Positions 24,326 to 34,700 of a DNA stretch of 64,000 nt are shown here, piece after piece (positions within the stretch are counted from its first letter, which is position 1; the number at the start of each line of letters is the position of its first letter). This DNA comes from Crocinitomicaceae bacterium. Lineage in GTDB: Bacteria; Bacteroidota; Bacteroidia; Flavobacteriales_D; Crocinitomicaceae. Position numbers and translations under genes: made by a program. The notes beneath the pieces are model-generated. The model saw nothing but the letters and a program-made list of their open reading frames with translations, made no database searches and had not been told where the DNA came from. The DNA is taken from assembly GCA_016708105.1 (NCBI GenBank), contig JADJGJ010000001.1, forward strand, positions 620,001 to 684,000, read 5' to 3'.

Positions 24326-27300
24326 ATGAAAAAAATTAGCCAACTGATTCTTGGTTTTGGGGTCATGCTTTTTTGTTCTCCAAATTTAAATTCCCAAACC
24401 ATTTATGCAAACAGAGAATGGGTTAGAGAGACGCCTGCTGTTGGAACAGGTATTTATCACACTTCAACAATTGTTGTTTCTGGTAAAGTTTATGTGACAG
24501 GGAATATTATTAATAGCAGTGGAAACACAGACATATATACCATCAAGTTGGATTCAAACGGCGACACTTTGTGGTCTAAGACCTATAACGGATCGGCAAC
24601 TGGTTCAATGGACTATGGTATTGAATTGCAAACATCAAGTGATGGATATTTGTATGTAATTGGTGCAGCACAAAATTCTAGTTCTGGATATGATTATTGC
24701 CTGATTAAATACAGCCAATTGAACGGAACACAAGTTTGGGTTAGAAATTGGAATGGAGTTGGAAATGGAGATGACATTCCATCCGCAATGAAAGTTGATG
24801 GATCATCAGCTATTTATGTGACTGGAGGCAGTGAAGCAACCAATGGTTTTTCTGATTACGGTACAATAAAGGTGAGTAACTTAAATGTGTTGAATTGGGC
24901 TAAATATTATAACTACAACGGGTTACATGATGGGGCAACAACGATTTCAACAAATCTTACTGATGTCATAGTATCAGGAGGATCAGCTTCTGCAAGCAAT
25001 GATTGGGATATTGCTACAATAAAATACAGTAAATTTTCAGGGAGTTCTGGAACACCATCAAGAACCAACATTCCTGGTGCAACTATGGTAGCTGCAAATG
25101 CCATGATTACAGATTCTTTGAATAATATTTACATTACAGGTTATGCAGAAGTTTCTGGGAATAAGAACATTCAAACTATTAAATTAGACTCAAACCTTAC
25201 TTTAAAATGGATTACTGATTATGAAGAAAATGGTGATGACGTTGCAAGTGATATTGGAATAGACGGCAACAGTAACGTGTACATTACTGGTTATACTGAG
25301 GTCAGTGTAAACAAATATCAAGGAATTACCATCAAATATCAGGATGATGGTGACACACTCTGGACACAATTTTACGGTAACACAGTTACAGAAGATGGAG
25401 TTCAATTTAGAAAATTAGCTGTTGATTCAGATGGAGAAGTTTACCTCACGGGTTCGGTTTTGAATGGTGGTTCAACAGCCTTTGCGTTTGTAAAATACGA
25501 CACAGATGGTAACAAAAAAGTTAGCCGTGATTATGAAGCTGATTCTCTGAATGATGATGGTTTCGACATTGTTGTTGATGCTGATTCAGTATATATCACG
25601 GGCTTCACCGAGACGATATCGGGTCAAACTATGACAACTCTCAAATTCGTTCTCAAAGAAAAGGATAATACACTTGAGCTTGATTCTATTTCCGGCACTC
25701 CATTATTTGTGCAAAGAGATTTGATTGTAAATGTTGATAGTGAATTTATCGACGAGAATCAAATTAATGATCTTGAAAAATACTACTGGAGTTTAGGAGA
25801 AATTTTTGATTCAGGTTTCGTAACTAATTTAGAGCGTGAATTGGAGATAGTTTGTGATAATGATCATTGTCCAATCACTGTGTATCGAATCTTTACAGAT
25901 ATGAGGACTACTGATACTATAAGTATCACAAGATTAGGTGATACGATTTCAATTCCCCAATTTTGGTCTACATTCGTTTTCGAGTTCCCAGATGGAATTG
26001 ATGTTACAGCCGCATCGAATGCAATTGTTTCAATGTATCCCGATATTGAATATTCAACTTACAACTTGATTGGTCGACTGAATGATGTTCCAAATGATAC
26101 TATGTATGCAGAGGAGCAAATAGGACTTCACACAGATCCAACTCCAACGTTCCCAGATTTTCATATTGATGCTGAGACAGCATGGGAATACGAAACAGGA
26201 AAACGATACATTAAGATAGGTGTAATGGACGGGCCAGTTTATTGGGAACATGAAGATTTTGGAGGTGATGATGAATCAACAACCAAAGTAAATGGTTGGG
26301 ACTACTGTGCTATTCCGACTGTAAGTATTTACGCATCTCCAACAAATTTTATAAAACATCATAGTACGTCAGTTTGCGGCACAATAGGTGCAATTCGCAA
26401 CAATGAAATAGGAATAGCCGGAATAGCCGGAGGTAGTTATTTGAACGGAGCTAATCTCGACAGCTCTGGTTGTGCGTTGCTCGCAATGGATATTTGCGGA
26501 CATTCTGATACCGTAGTTATCCTCAGTCACAGTGCGAATGCTGTATACAACTCTGTCGTTTATGTGCCGGGTAGCGACAACAACTACGGCATTCACATAA
26601 TGAATAATAGTTGGGCTGTCGGAAACCAGCCATATATCAGTCCTGTTAATCCTTGGTTTCTTGATACAAATATTGTTCTACTCAGGGAGTGCTATCATTT
26701 TGCAAATCGAAATGGTGTGGTGGTAACAGCTTCAAGAGGAAATTCTGGATATATGCAAGATGCAGGCACGTATCATTACAATTACCCTGGTACATTGGAT
26801 GATGACTGGATTATTTGTGTCGGTGGTGTAGGAACGGACGGCAATTATCATGATGATAATGTTTCCCCAGAAGGCGGGTTCAAGACCTCAAGAGGCCCAG
26901 AAATTGATGTGTCTGGATTTTCGGCGGCTTCACATAACTGGACAACACAGGATTATAATGGATACAACACTTTTGTCGCTACTTCTGCTGCAACACCTTT
27001 CGCTACTGGTATTGCAGGTTTATTATTAAGTTATCTGAATTCAGAAACAGCAGACTATAATAATCTTGCTCCAGAAGATGTAGAATACATACTACAAATG
27101 ACAGCATTGGACTGCGATACAATAACCAATCCTGGACCGGATACACTGACAGGTTACGGTCTTGTACAGGCCGGAGCGGCCATGATGCAAGTTGATAAAG
27201 ACAAATATTCACTCGATCATTTTGGAACAGATGCCTTTCCTAACTCAACGACTTTTGCTTTATATTCTTCTAATGATACTGTAACACTATCTGAAAGATA

Positions 27301-27928
27301 CCAAAATGTAGCAGGCGATTGGTTTTTGCCAAATACTGACTATGTTGTGGATACTTACGAAATTACCTCAATTTCAGGTCACATTGTTAATTTTAATGAG
27401 GAGATTATTGCGGCTTGGCCGAGACCAAGCTCTTCAAATGTGTTTATGATTTATGACGTTAACAATGTTGTTATGCCACGTGAACGAATAATTCTTGATT
27501 CAGTTGATAACTCATACGGCTATATGCGTGGATACATTTATTTTGTCAGTGATACGCTTGGGAACCCTCTTGGATGGTGGCCGATTGATACGTTAGCAGA
27601 TTTCGATCTTACCTATTCAATTTTGAAATCTGACACAACTGTTTTCTTAAATAACGAAGAGGTGAGTCAAGGTATTTCAATCAATGTTTTTCCGAATCCA
27701 TCGTCTCAAACTCAGACCTTGATATTAGAACTGGATCAACCTATTAACGGTGAAATTCGTCTTTTAGATATAAATGGCCGTGTAGTTCAAACAATTTATA
27801 GTGGTAATTTTGAACAAGGGCAAAACCAATTTGATGTGGATGTCAGCAATTTGCCAAAAGGAGTTTATGTCTACTCAATAAGATTTGCAGATGGAAACGG
27901 ACACTTCCGCCGGATTATTAAAACGTGA
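24326..27928 (+). CDS. Giant T9SS-secreted SBBP-repeat/subtilisin-like protein (1200 aa)
   Basis: Domains in order: signal peptide (1-24); SBBP-type beta-propeller repeats (~40-440, units with VYxTGxxxxSGNxDIxTIKLDSNGDTLW); a propeptide-like region (~455-580); an S8 subtilisin domain (~625-960); a beta domain; and a T9SS type A sorting domain (INVFPNPSSQTQ to the end). Putative triad: D635 (GVMDGP), H678/H679 (KHHSTSVCGTIGA, where the family has HGTxVAG) and S887 (ATSAATPFATG, where the family has GTSMAAP). The motifs are atypical, so activity is uncertain. It shares domain order and stretches of DNA identity with 31774-35322. It is probably exported across the outer membrane and surface-attached or released. 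Confidence 0.88.
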   Translation: MKKISQLILGFGVMLFCSPNLNSQTIYANREWVRETPAVGTGIYHTSTIVVSGKVYVTGNIINSSGNTDIYTIKLDSNGDTLWSKTYNGSATGSMDYGIELQTSSDGYLYVIGAAQNSSSGYDYCLIKYSQLNGTQVWVRNWNGVGNGDDIPSAMKVDGSSAIYVTGGSEATNGFSDYGTIKVSNLNVLNWAKYYNYNGLHDGATTISTNLTDVIVSGGSASASNDWDIATIKYSKFSGSSGTPSRTNIPGATMVAANAMITDSLNNIYITGYAEVSGNKNIQTIKLDSNLTLKWITDYEENGDDVASDIGIDGNSNVYITGYTEVSVNKYQGITIKYQDDGDTLWTQFYGNTVTEDGVQFRKLAVDSDGEVYLTGSVLNGGSTAFAFVKYDTDGNKKVSRDYEADSLNDDGFDIVVDADSVYITGFTETISGQTMTTLKFVLKEKDNTLELDSISGTPLFVQRDLIVNVDSEFIDENQINDLEKYYWSLGEIFDSGFVTNLERELEIVCDNDHCPITVYRIFTDMRTTDTISITRLGDTISIPQFWSTFVFEFPDGIDVTAASNAIVSMYPDIEYSTYNLIGRLNDVPNDTMYAEEQIGLHTDPTPTFPDFHIDAETAWEYETGKRYIKIGVMDGPVYWEHEDFGGDDESTTKVNGWDYCAIPTVSIYASPTNFIKHHSTSVCGTIGAIRNNEIGIAGIAGGSYLNGANLDSSGCALLAMDICGHSDTVVILSHSANAVYNSVVYVPGSDNNYGIHIMNNSWAVGNQPYISPVNPWFLDTNIVLLRECYHFANRNGVVVTASRGNSGYMQDAGTYHYNYPGTLDDDWIICVGGVGTDGNYHDDNVSPEGGFKTSRGPEIDVSGFSAASHNWTTQDYNGYNTFVATSAATPFATGIAGLLLSYLNSETADYNNLAPEDVEYILQMTALDCDTITNPGPDTLTGYGLVQAGAAMMQVDKDKYSLDHFGTDAFPNSTTFALYSSNDTVTLSERYQNVAGDWFLPNTDYVVDTYEITSISGHIVNFNEEIIAAWPRPSSSNVFMIYDVNNVVMPRERIILDSVDNSYGYMRGYIYFVSDTLGNPLGWWPIDTLADFDLTYSILKSDTTVFLNNEEVSQGISINVFPNPSSQTQTLILELDQPINGEIRLLDINGRVVQTIYSGNFEQGQNQFDVDVSNLPKGVYVYSIRFADGNGHFRRIIKT

Positions 27929-27931
27929 TAA

Positions 27932-29650
27932 TTGAATTTTATAATTAGAAATATTTTTTTATTTGGTAAACTGATCGCCGTATTGCTTGCGATCAGTTTA
28001 CCTCATTTAGCTGAAGGCCAAAAACCTTATTTGGATTGGGTTAACGGACATGAAACAGGATCTTCTGAAGGAGTTGCAATCTGCACGGATGTCAATGATA
28101 ATGTTTTAACAGTCGGCCTATTTCATGGCACTCTCATTGTGCAAACAACAACGGGTGCTGATACCATCGTTTCACCAACTGCTGCGGATAATTGCTTCAT
28201 TCAAAAATCAGATTCTGACGGTAACGTAATTTGGATAAAAGGTATAATTGGGGTAGGAACCAGTGAAATAGTAGGAAACGCTATTTTAAGTGATAGTGCC
28301 GGTTGCATATATGTAGCAGGCGCATATTCAGGCACTGTGGATTTTAATCCAAGTAACAATCAATTTCTTAAAACTACGTCCGCTGTTTCTGAAATATTTG
28401 TTTTAAAATTGGACGCATCTGGGAATTTGGCATGGGTAAAAACTATGGAAGGAAATCTTGCAGCCTATGGCAGTATCGCAAAAGATATTACGATTGATTT
28501 TCAGAATAATTTAGTACTTACAGGAGAATATTTCGGTACAGTAGATTTTGACCCAAGTGGGGCGAGTGAAATACCTCCGCCAGGTGGCAGTGTATTCATC
28601 CAAAAACTTGATTCAGCAGGAACTCTAATTTGGTTGAGAACAATTAATCCAACAACAGGAAATGCTATCATCACTGACCCAGTTGGCAATATTTATATAA
28701 CAGGAGCAATTATTGGCAGTGCAGATTTTGATCCAGGAGTAGATAATTATCCATACAGTTCATCGACGATTAGTTATCCAGATGTTTATACATTGAAACT
28801 TGACCAAGACGGAAATTTTATTTGGGCGAATTGTTTCGGAGGTGAGAATTCTGATGTTGGGATTGATTTAGCGATTGACATGACTGGAAGTGTTTACACT
28901 CTCGGTACATTTTATGATACGGTAGATTTTAATTCTGGTACTAATGTTTATTTAGATTCTGCTGCGGGAAGTCAAGATATTTTTATTCAGAAAGTTGATG
29001 TATCAGGTAATTTTATTTGGTCGAAATCTATTGGCGGAGGATATTACGATTTTGGCAAGTCATTAACAATTGACGCTCAAGCGAATATTTTTATTTGCGG
29101 TTACTTTAATACTTCAACTGACCTGAATCCTGGGGTTGAAGAAGAGCTTGAGATTTCAAATGGTTTTTCGGAGATATTTATTGAGAAACTGGATTCGACA
29201 GGACTATTTATTTGGGGCGACGCAATTGGCGGCATATCAGGGGACTACGCAGAAGATTTGATTTTAGATCAACAATCTAATCTCTATATCACGGGTAGAA
29301 TAACACAAACCGTGAATTTTAATCCGAATGGAAATCCTATCGAAATTACTGGTGATGGTATTACAGCTTATTCTGCAAAGTACTTTGAAGGATACGCCGG
29401 ATTCGACGAAGTGCTTGAGGAACCAACTCTGATTATTTTCCCAAACCCTGCCTCCTCTTATATTAATTTAGCCGGTATTACTTCAGAAAAATTGATTGTT
29501 ACAATATACTCGATTGACGGAAAAGTGATTCAAACTTTAATTCTTAATAGTGAAAATGTTGTGGATGTTTCAGAATTATCAACTGGAAGTTATATCATCC
29601 ACGTCTTTACCGAATCAGGCATTCATTCTACTCAATTGGTAAAAATGTAA
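27932..29650 (+). CDS. T9SS-secreted SBBP-repeat protein (572 aa)
   Basis: Starts at TTG 27932, three bases after the preceding stop; no ATG precedes the signal peptide (IFLFGKLIAVLLAISLPHLAEGQ). The body is a row of SBBP-like units of ~45-50 residues with FxQKxDxxGNxIWxK and V(D)FxPG(V)D/N motifs (for example FNPSNNQF, FDPSGASE, FDPGVDNY, FNSGTNVY, LNPGVEEE). The C-terminus is a T9SS type A domain (IIFPNPASSYINLAG onward). It is likely co-transcribed with the giant protein upstream. A beta-propeller surface or released protein; ligand unknown. Confidence 0.85.
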   Translation: MNFIIRNIFLFGKLIAVLLAISLPHLAEGQKPYLDWVNGHETGSSEGVAICTDVNDNVLTVGLFHGTLIVQTTTGADTIVSPTAADNCFIQKSDSDGNVIWIKGIIGVGTSEIVGNAILSDSAGCIYVAGAYSGTVDFNPSNNQFLKTTSAVSEIFVLKLDASGNLAWVKTMEGNLAAYGSIAKDITIDFQNNLVLTGEYFGTVDFDPSGASEIPPPGGSVFIQKLDSAGTLIWLRTINPTTGNAIITDPVGNIYITGAIIGSADFDPGVDNYPYSSSTISYPDVYTLKLDQDGNFIWANCFGGENSDVGIDLAIDMTGSVYTLGTFYDTVDFNSGTNVYLDSAAGSQDIFIQKVDVSGNFIWSKSIGGGYYDFGKSLTIDAQANIFICGYFNTSTDLNPGVEEELEISNGFSEIFIEKLDSTGLFIWGDAIGGISGDYAEDLILDQQSNLYITGRITQTVNFNPNGNPIEITGDGITAYSAKYFEGYAGFDEVLEEPTLIIFPNPASSYINLAGITSEKLIVTIYSIDGKVIQTLILNSENVVDVSELSTGSYIIHVFTESGIHSTQLVKM

Positions 29651-29753
29651 TTACAAGAAATAATTCAATCGCTTAAATAATTTATTGAATTGATTTCGTG
29701 TCTTTCAACTTTTAGCCAGTAGCTTTCGTCTTGTTTACAACCAATCCAGTACC

Positions 29754-30569
29754 ATGAAAAATTTATATTTTCAGCCGATATTATTCTTTGTGTTATTTTG
29801 TTTCAATCATTCGTCCATTTTCAGTCAATGTGATGATTTTGAAATGACCGTTACTGGTGAAAATCCTACTTGTTACAATTATTCAGATGGTGCGGTCACA
29901 ATCAATGCAACCGGAGGAAATGGAGGCAATGAATATTCAATATCTGATTCGACAGGTGCAATAATGACATGGTATTCAGGAACGCCTAATACTTTGGTTT
30001 GGGGTTGGTATTATTGTTACGTCATTGATGATATGGGTTGTGAGTTATTTGACTCTGTTTATCTTGAAAATCCGGGAGAGCTGCAACCGATTGTTTACTT
30101 CACTGATCCAAGTTCATTGGCAGCTTGTGATGGCATTGCAACAGTTGATACTGTCTTAAATCATCAGGGTGGCTATTCAGGAATTGCTTATTTCTGGGAT
30201 CCCGGAGGGCCGGACGGAATAGGTCAAAATGTTAAATCCGATTTATGTAACGAATATTTTACTTTGATTGTAAATGATTCAATCGGTTGTTGGGTTATGG
30301 CTGAATTAAGCATGGGTTCTGCATCTGTGACAACAAACGAATCAGAATCATTATTAATGATTTTTCCAAATCCTTTCACCGAATCAACATCAATTCAGAT
30401 TGAACGAAGTTTGATTGGTGAAACAATGTTTATTTACAATCAACTTGGCGTGCTTGTAAGAACATTATTGATCCAGAATGAGCAAACAACGATTTACAAG
30501 GAGCAATTATCGCCAGGTTTTTATTATATTAGAGTTGGGAATTATCAGGGAGAACTTATCCTTGAATAA
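29754..30569 (+). CDS. T9SS-secreted protein with SprB-like repeat (271 aa)
   Basis: Signal peptide (1-23, ending SSIFSQ). Residues ~30-110 form an SprB-type repeat: VTGENPTCYNYSDGAVTINATGGNGGNEYSIS with a second Cys (GCELFDSVYLENP). SprB repeats occur in Flavobacterium gliding adhesins. A second Cys-containing domain follows, then a T9SS type A sorting domain (LLMIFPNPFTESTSI to ELILE). Expected location is the cell surface. The gene is preceded by about 100 bp of untranslated sequence. Confidence 0.82.
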   Translation: MKNLYFQPILFFVLFCFNHSSIFSQCDDFEMTVTGENPTCYNYSDGAVTINATGGNGGNEYSISDSTGAIMTWYSGTPNTLVWGWYYCYVIDDMGCELFDSVYLENPGELQPIVYFTDPSSLAACDGIATVDTVLNHQGGYSGIAYFWDPGGPDGIGQNVKSDLCNEYFTLIVNDSIGCWVMAELSMGSASVTTNESESLLMIFPNPFTESTSIQIERSLIGETMFIYNQLGVLVRTLLIQNEQTTIYKEQLSPGFYYIRVGNYQGELILE

Positions 30570-30584
30570 GGCAATAAAAAACAC

Positions 30585-31319
30585 ATGAACAACAAAAATT
30601 GTATTCCTTTAAACAGGTTTGAAGTACAATCAAAATCAACTCTTACGTCCTTAGGATTACTGCTTATTTTTGTTTTATTTTCAAGTTTTTCTAATGCTCA
30701 ACCAACTGACGTAACCTGGAGTTTTCACATTGGCAATTTGAAAATCATACCCAGCTATCCGCTTCCTGGAGAAGAAGTAAAGGTGGCTTTTAATATTGGA
30801 ACGTTTCAAGGAGCCAGTTATGAAAATGAAAACGCAATCATCAATGGTTCAGATATTGAAGCTTCTGTTTGCATGGGGATCTATGCGACTGCAAATACCG
30901 AGTTTTTTGTAGACACAATTAGTTTAGGGATGCTTTCTGAAGGAACTTATAATCTTCGACTAATTGGTAGGGGGGATTATGGTTTTACTGTTTGCGATGA
31001 CTTTCCGGCTATTTACGATTCTGCTTATATCGATACAAGTTTCGTTGTTTCTTCCACCAATCGGATTGGCGAATCTGAATTTAGTATAAACGCATATCCT
31101 AATCCAACAAGCGATTTTATAAGACTTAATTCTTTCACTGATGATTTCTTTTTCATTGAAGTGTATAACGCAGCAGGGATTCTTGTTCTGACGGAGAATC
31201 CACAAAAAAAATCAAATAGTTATTACGAAATTGACCTGAGAAATTTAAGTCCAGGCATTTATCATTTGGTTTGTGTTGCTGATACTCGACGATATTTCAC
31301 GAAAGTTGTGAAACAATAG
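30585..31319 (+). CDS. T9SS-secreted hypothetical protein (244 aa)
   Basis: Has an unusually long N-terminal region before the signal hydrophobic core (SLGLLLIFVLFSSFSNAQ, ~residues 22-39). The ~120-residue middle domain is predicted beta-rich and not recognised. The C-terminus is a T9SS type A sorting domain (SINAYPNPTSDFIRLN to TKVVKQ). It follows the SprB-like gene by 15 bp and ends just before structured repeat copy 1, so it is the last gene of the first secreted-protein module. Confidence 0.78.
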   Translation: MNNKNCIPLNRFEVQSKSTLTSLGLLLIFVLFSSFSNAQPTDVTWSFHIGNLKIIPSYPLPGEEVKVAFNIGTFQGASYENENAIINGSDIEASVCMGIYATANTEFFVDTISLGMLSEGTYNLRLIGRGDYGFTVCDDFPAIYDSAYIDTSFVVSSTNRIGESEFSINAYPNPTSDFIRLNSFTDDFFFIEVYNAAGILVLTENPQKKSNSYYEIDLRNLSPGIYHLVCVADTRRYFTKVVKQ

Positions 31320-31343
31320 TTTTCAAATTTTGGTGGGATTGGT

Positions 31344-31465
31344 AAAAAAATCCCCATCATCTCTGACAAGGATTTCCCAGTTATCAATTGTAAGCTAAAG
31401 ATAAAAACTCCCTCTTTTGTTTCCCCATTCGGGCTTTTGAGACCCGTGACGTTTACCTAAGGGAG
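31344..31465 (+). repeat. Structured dispersed repeat, copy 1
   Basis: A ~120-bp element. Part A is TCCCCATCATCTCTGACA flanked by A-rich and GGATTT sequence (terminator-like hairpin in copies 3 and 4; weakened here). Part B runs from AACTCCCTC to GGGAGTGT and contains ATTCGGGCTTTTGAGACCC; its ends pair (ACTCCC / GGGAGT). The rest of the 31320-31773 gap shows no gene. Confidence 0.8.
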
Positions 31466-31773
31466 TGTTCAAAATTAAAACTAATTTCTAATATCCGTTG
31501 TTGGAGCTTTTGTTCATATGATTCGGCGATTTGAAATTTTTCATCGCTAATTCGGAATTTATGTCATGTGGAAAATACGGTATTTGTCATGCAAAAAATA
31601 CATGAAAATAATGGATTAGAACAGTGATTTTTTATTTTCAAACGATTTACCGATTGCGGAAACTACGTTTTATTTTTGAGTGGATTCACTCATGTTTTTG
31701 ACAAAAATTAGTCTTACGTTTACGCAGCATTAAACTGAAAGTCAGTTTCGTTTGTTCTCTAAACCCAAAAATT

Positions 31774-34700
31774 ATGATTCAACTAAATTTCAGAGCCGTC
31801 AGCATCCTAATTGTTGCACTGTTTTCAAAAACGGCATTAAGCCAAATTCACCACACCAGTTTAGAGTGGGTAGATAGGAGTCCTGTTGTAGGCGACGCCC
31901 TTTATCACTCAGCAAGTATTGTTAATGGAGGCCATTTGTATGTTACAAGTAACGTGCGAAATATTAATGGCAATACTGACATCATGACTATTAAGTATGA
32001 TACAAATGGAGATACTTTATGGGTCTCAACTTATGCGGGATCTGCCAATGGTGATGATTATGGTGTAGACATCAAGTTTCTTTCTGGGAATATTTGGGTA
32101 GTTGGAGCTGCAAAAAACACAGGTACAGGTTATGATTATTGCACACTCAGATACAATTCTACAACTGGTGCGCAAACTTATGTAAACAATTTTAATGGAG
32201 CTGGAAATGGTGACGACATTCCCACAGCTTTGCTGGTGGAAAGTTCTGCGGTTTACGTTTGTGGTGGATCAGAAGCGACTAACGGATTTTCTGATTTCGC
32301 TGTAAATAAATTAAATTTTGGCCCTGGTGGCACCTGGACAAAGTATTATAATTATGCAAATTTACATGACGGAGCTACGTCAATTATTTCATCTGGTACG
32401 AATGTTATTGTGACAGGTGGCTCAGCAGCAGCTGTTGGGGATTGGGATTTAGCAACTTTAAAAATCCATAAACTTACCGGTAGTATGACAGTGACTAGAA
32501 CAAATATTACTGGGGCAACGATGGTTGAGGCAAACTCCATGACATCTGACTCTTTGAATAATATTTATATTACAGGATATGCAGAAGTTTCAGGAAATAA
32601 GAATATTCAAACTATAAAATTAGACTCAAATTTGGCATTGACTTGGATTGTAGATTATGTCGATTCGTATGACGATGTTGCAAACGATCTTGGAGTCGAT
32701 GGTTACGGAAATATCTACGTTACGGGCTATACTGAACTATCTACAGGTGGAACAAATTTTGTTACGTTGAAATATGACCCAGCAGGGTCACTACTGTGGT
32801 CGTCTTTTACCGGTAATGGCTCTCAAATTGAAACCTGCGCTTCAGAAAAGATTGCAGTTACCAATGAAGGTGAAAGTTTTATAGCTGGTACAATCAATAA
32901 TGGAGGTTCATCAAATATGCGTATTGTCAAATACAATACATCGGGTCAAGAATATTTTATTCGAGAATTTTCTACGGATAATGTTGACTATAGTGCGTTA
33001 GACATTCGTCTTAATGGCTCTGATATTTATGTGACCGGGGTTGCTGAGCGCATTGACACAACTGAATTAACAGTTCTCAAATATTCCATTTTAGAAACGT
33101 CAATTGATGCAGTGGTTGATTCGGCAGGAAATAACCCAAGAGTTAAAGGAGAAATCGTTGTTCGTTTTAATCCTGACTTTATTATTGAGGAGAACGTGAA
33201 TAATAAAGATAAAATGCATGGTGAATTAGGTGACTTTGTTGATATTGTCTTGCTTGATCGAATTTCGGATAGTATTGGCTATGATGTTTCAAAATTTGAG
33301 TGCTATAAGGTGCATCCGAATAGAACAACAGCAGACACTATATCAATTTCACGAGGGGGACACGTTGTTCGATTAGCACCATTTTATGCAAGCTTTGGGA
33401 TTATAATTCCTCCATTCGTTGATGATTCATTGGCTAAAAATGAATTTACATTAACTGACGGTTCAGTTTTATTCGCTGATTTCAACGCCATTTATGAATT
33501 GCATGCTGGGGCAAATGATACGGAATATCAAAACGGAAATCATGGAGCCCTCGTTGCAACAGTTGCTTACCCTGATGCAAACATTAACATCGAACCAGCT
33601 TGGGATATTTTTGTGGGGACAACTTCTATTAGCTGTGGCGTTTTTGATAGCGGAATTAGAAGAATGCACGATGATATATCTGACGGAACGTTTTCAAATT
33701 CTTCGGTTGTTGACGGTTACAATTACATTACAGGCTCACCGATATTGTTGAACGAGAATTCTGATGACATTGGTCATGGCACTGCTGTGGCAGGTATTAT
33801 TGGTGCATGGAGAGATAACTCTTATGGTTCAGTTGGAGTTGCAGGTGGATCTGGAACGGGTGATGGTGTAGTCTTACACGATATGAAAATTTTTGCAGAA
33901 AATCTGAGCAATTGTTTTCCTATTGCAGCAACATCAACTCAAATTGCGCAGGCCATTGTTGATGGGGCAATCTCAACAACCAGTGGTGGATTAGGTCAAT
34001 ATATTCAGAATCACAGTTGGGGTGGGTTTCATAATTTTGAAGTTGAAGATGCGATGCAAACTGCACATGAGAATGAGGTATTTATTGTCGTCTCTTCAGG
34101 TAATGCTGAGTCAGGAATACCAGGTGATTGCAATTTTATTTCTTATCCGGCACATTTAAAGGATGACTGGATAACGCAAGTTGGAGCCAATGATACCACA
34201 GGTGCACGAGCCGGATTTAGTAATTGTGGTTCAACTAAACTTGATTTTATTGCACCAGGAGTCATTCAGTTATATTCACCACTCGATCATGAATTCAATA
34301 CGTTTAATGATACACATGAATACGGTAATTCTTGTTCGAAGGAACTCAACGGTACAAGTTTGGCGGCTCCCCATGTGGCTGGAACTGGAGCATTAATGAT
34401 AGGGTATTATAATGATGATATTCAGGCATTGTCATACATGGCACCAGAAGATTGCGAACAATTAATGCAATATTATGCAACAGATATTACAGCATTCCCC
34501 AATTCCCCAGGTGTAGACATGGAGACAGGATATGGTAGATTAAATGCCGGAAATACTGTCCAAGGTATTTCACTACCAGAATACAACATTTTACATTTTG
34601 AATTTGAAGACTCAACTTTTGAGAGTGTTTATATTAATCAAATCAGCTATGAAAATGAGGATGTTTACGGAATACTTCCAGGTGCCAATACACCATTGGC

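Noticed and set aside
24500..25700. Regular DNA repeats that could suggest a CRISPR or satellite array
   Set aside because: They follow the codon frame of SBBP protein repeats, with degenerate units of protein length rather than constant direct repeats and unique spacers.
33494..33751. An 85-codon frame inside the 31774 subtilase gene
   Set aside because: Overlaps the propeptide/protease coding region in another frame with no independent support.
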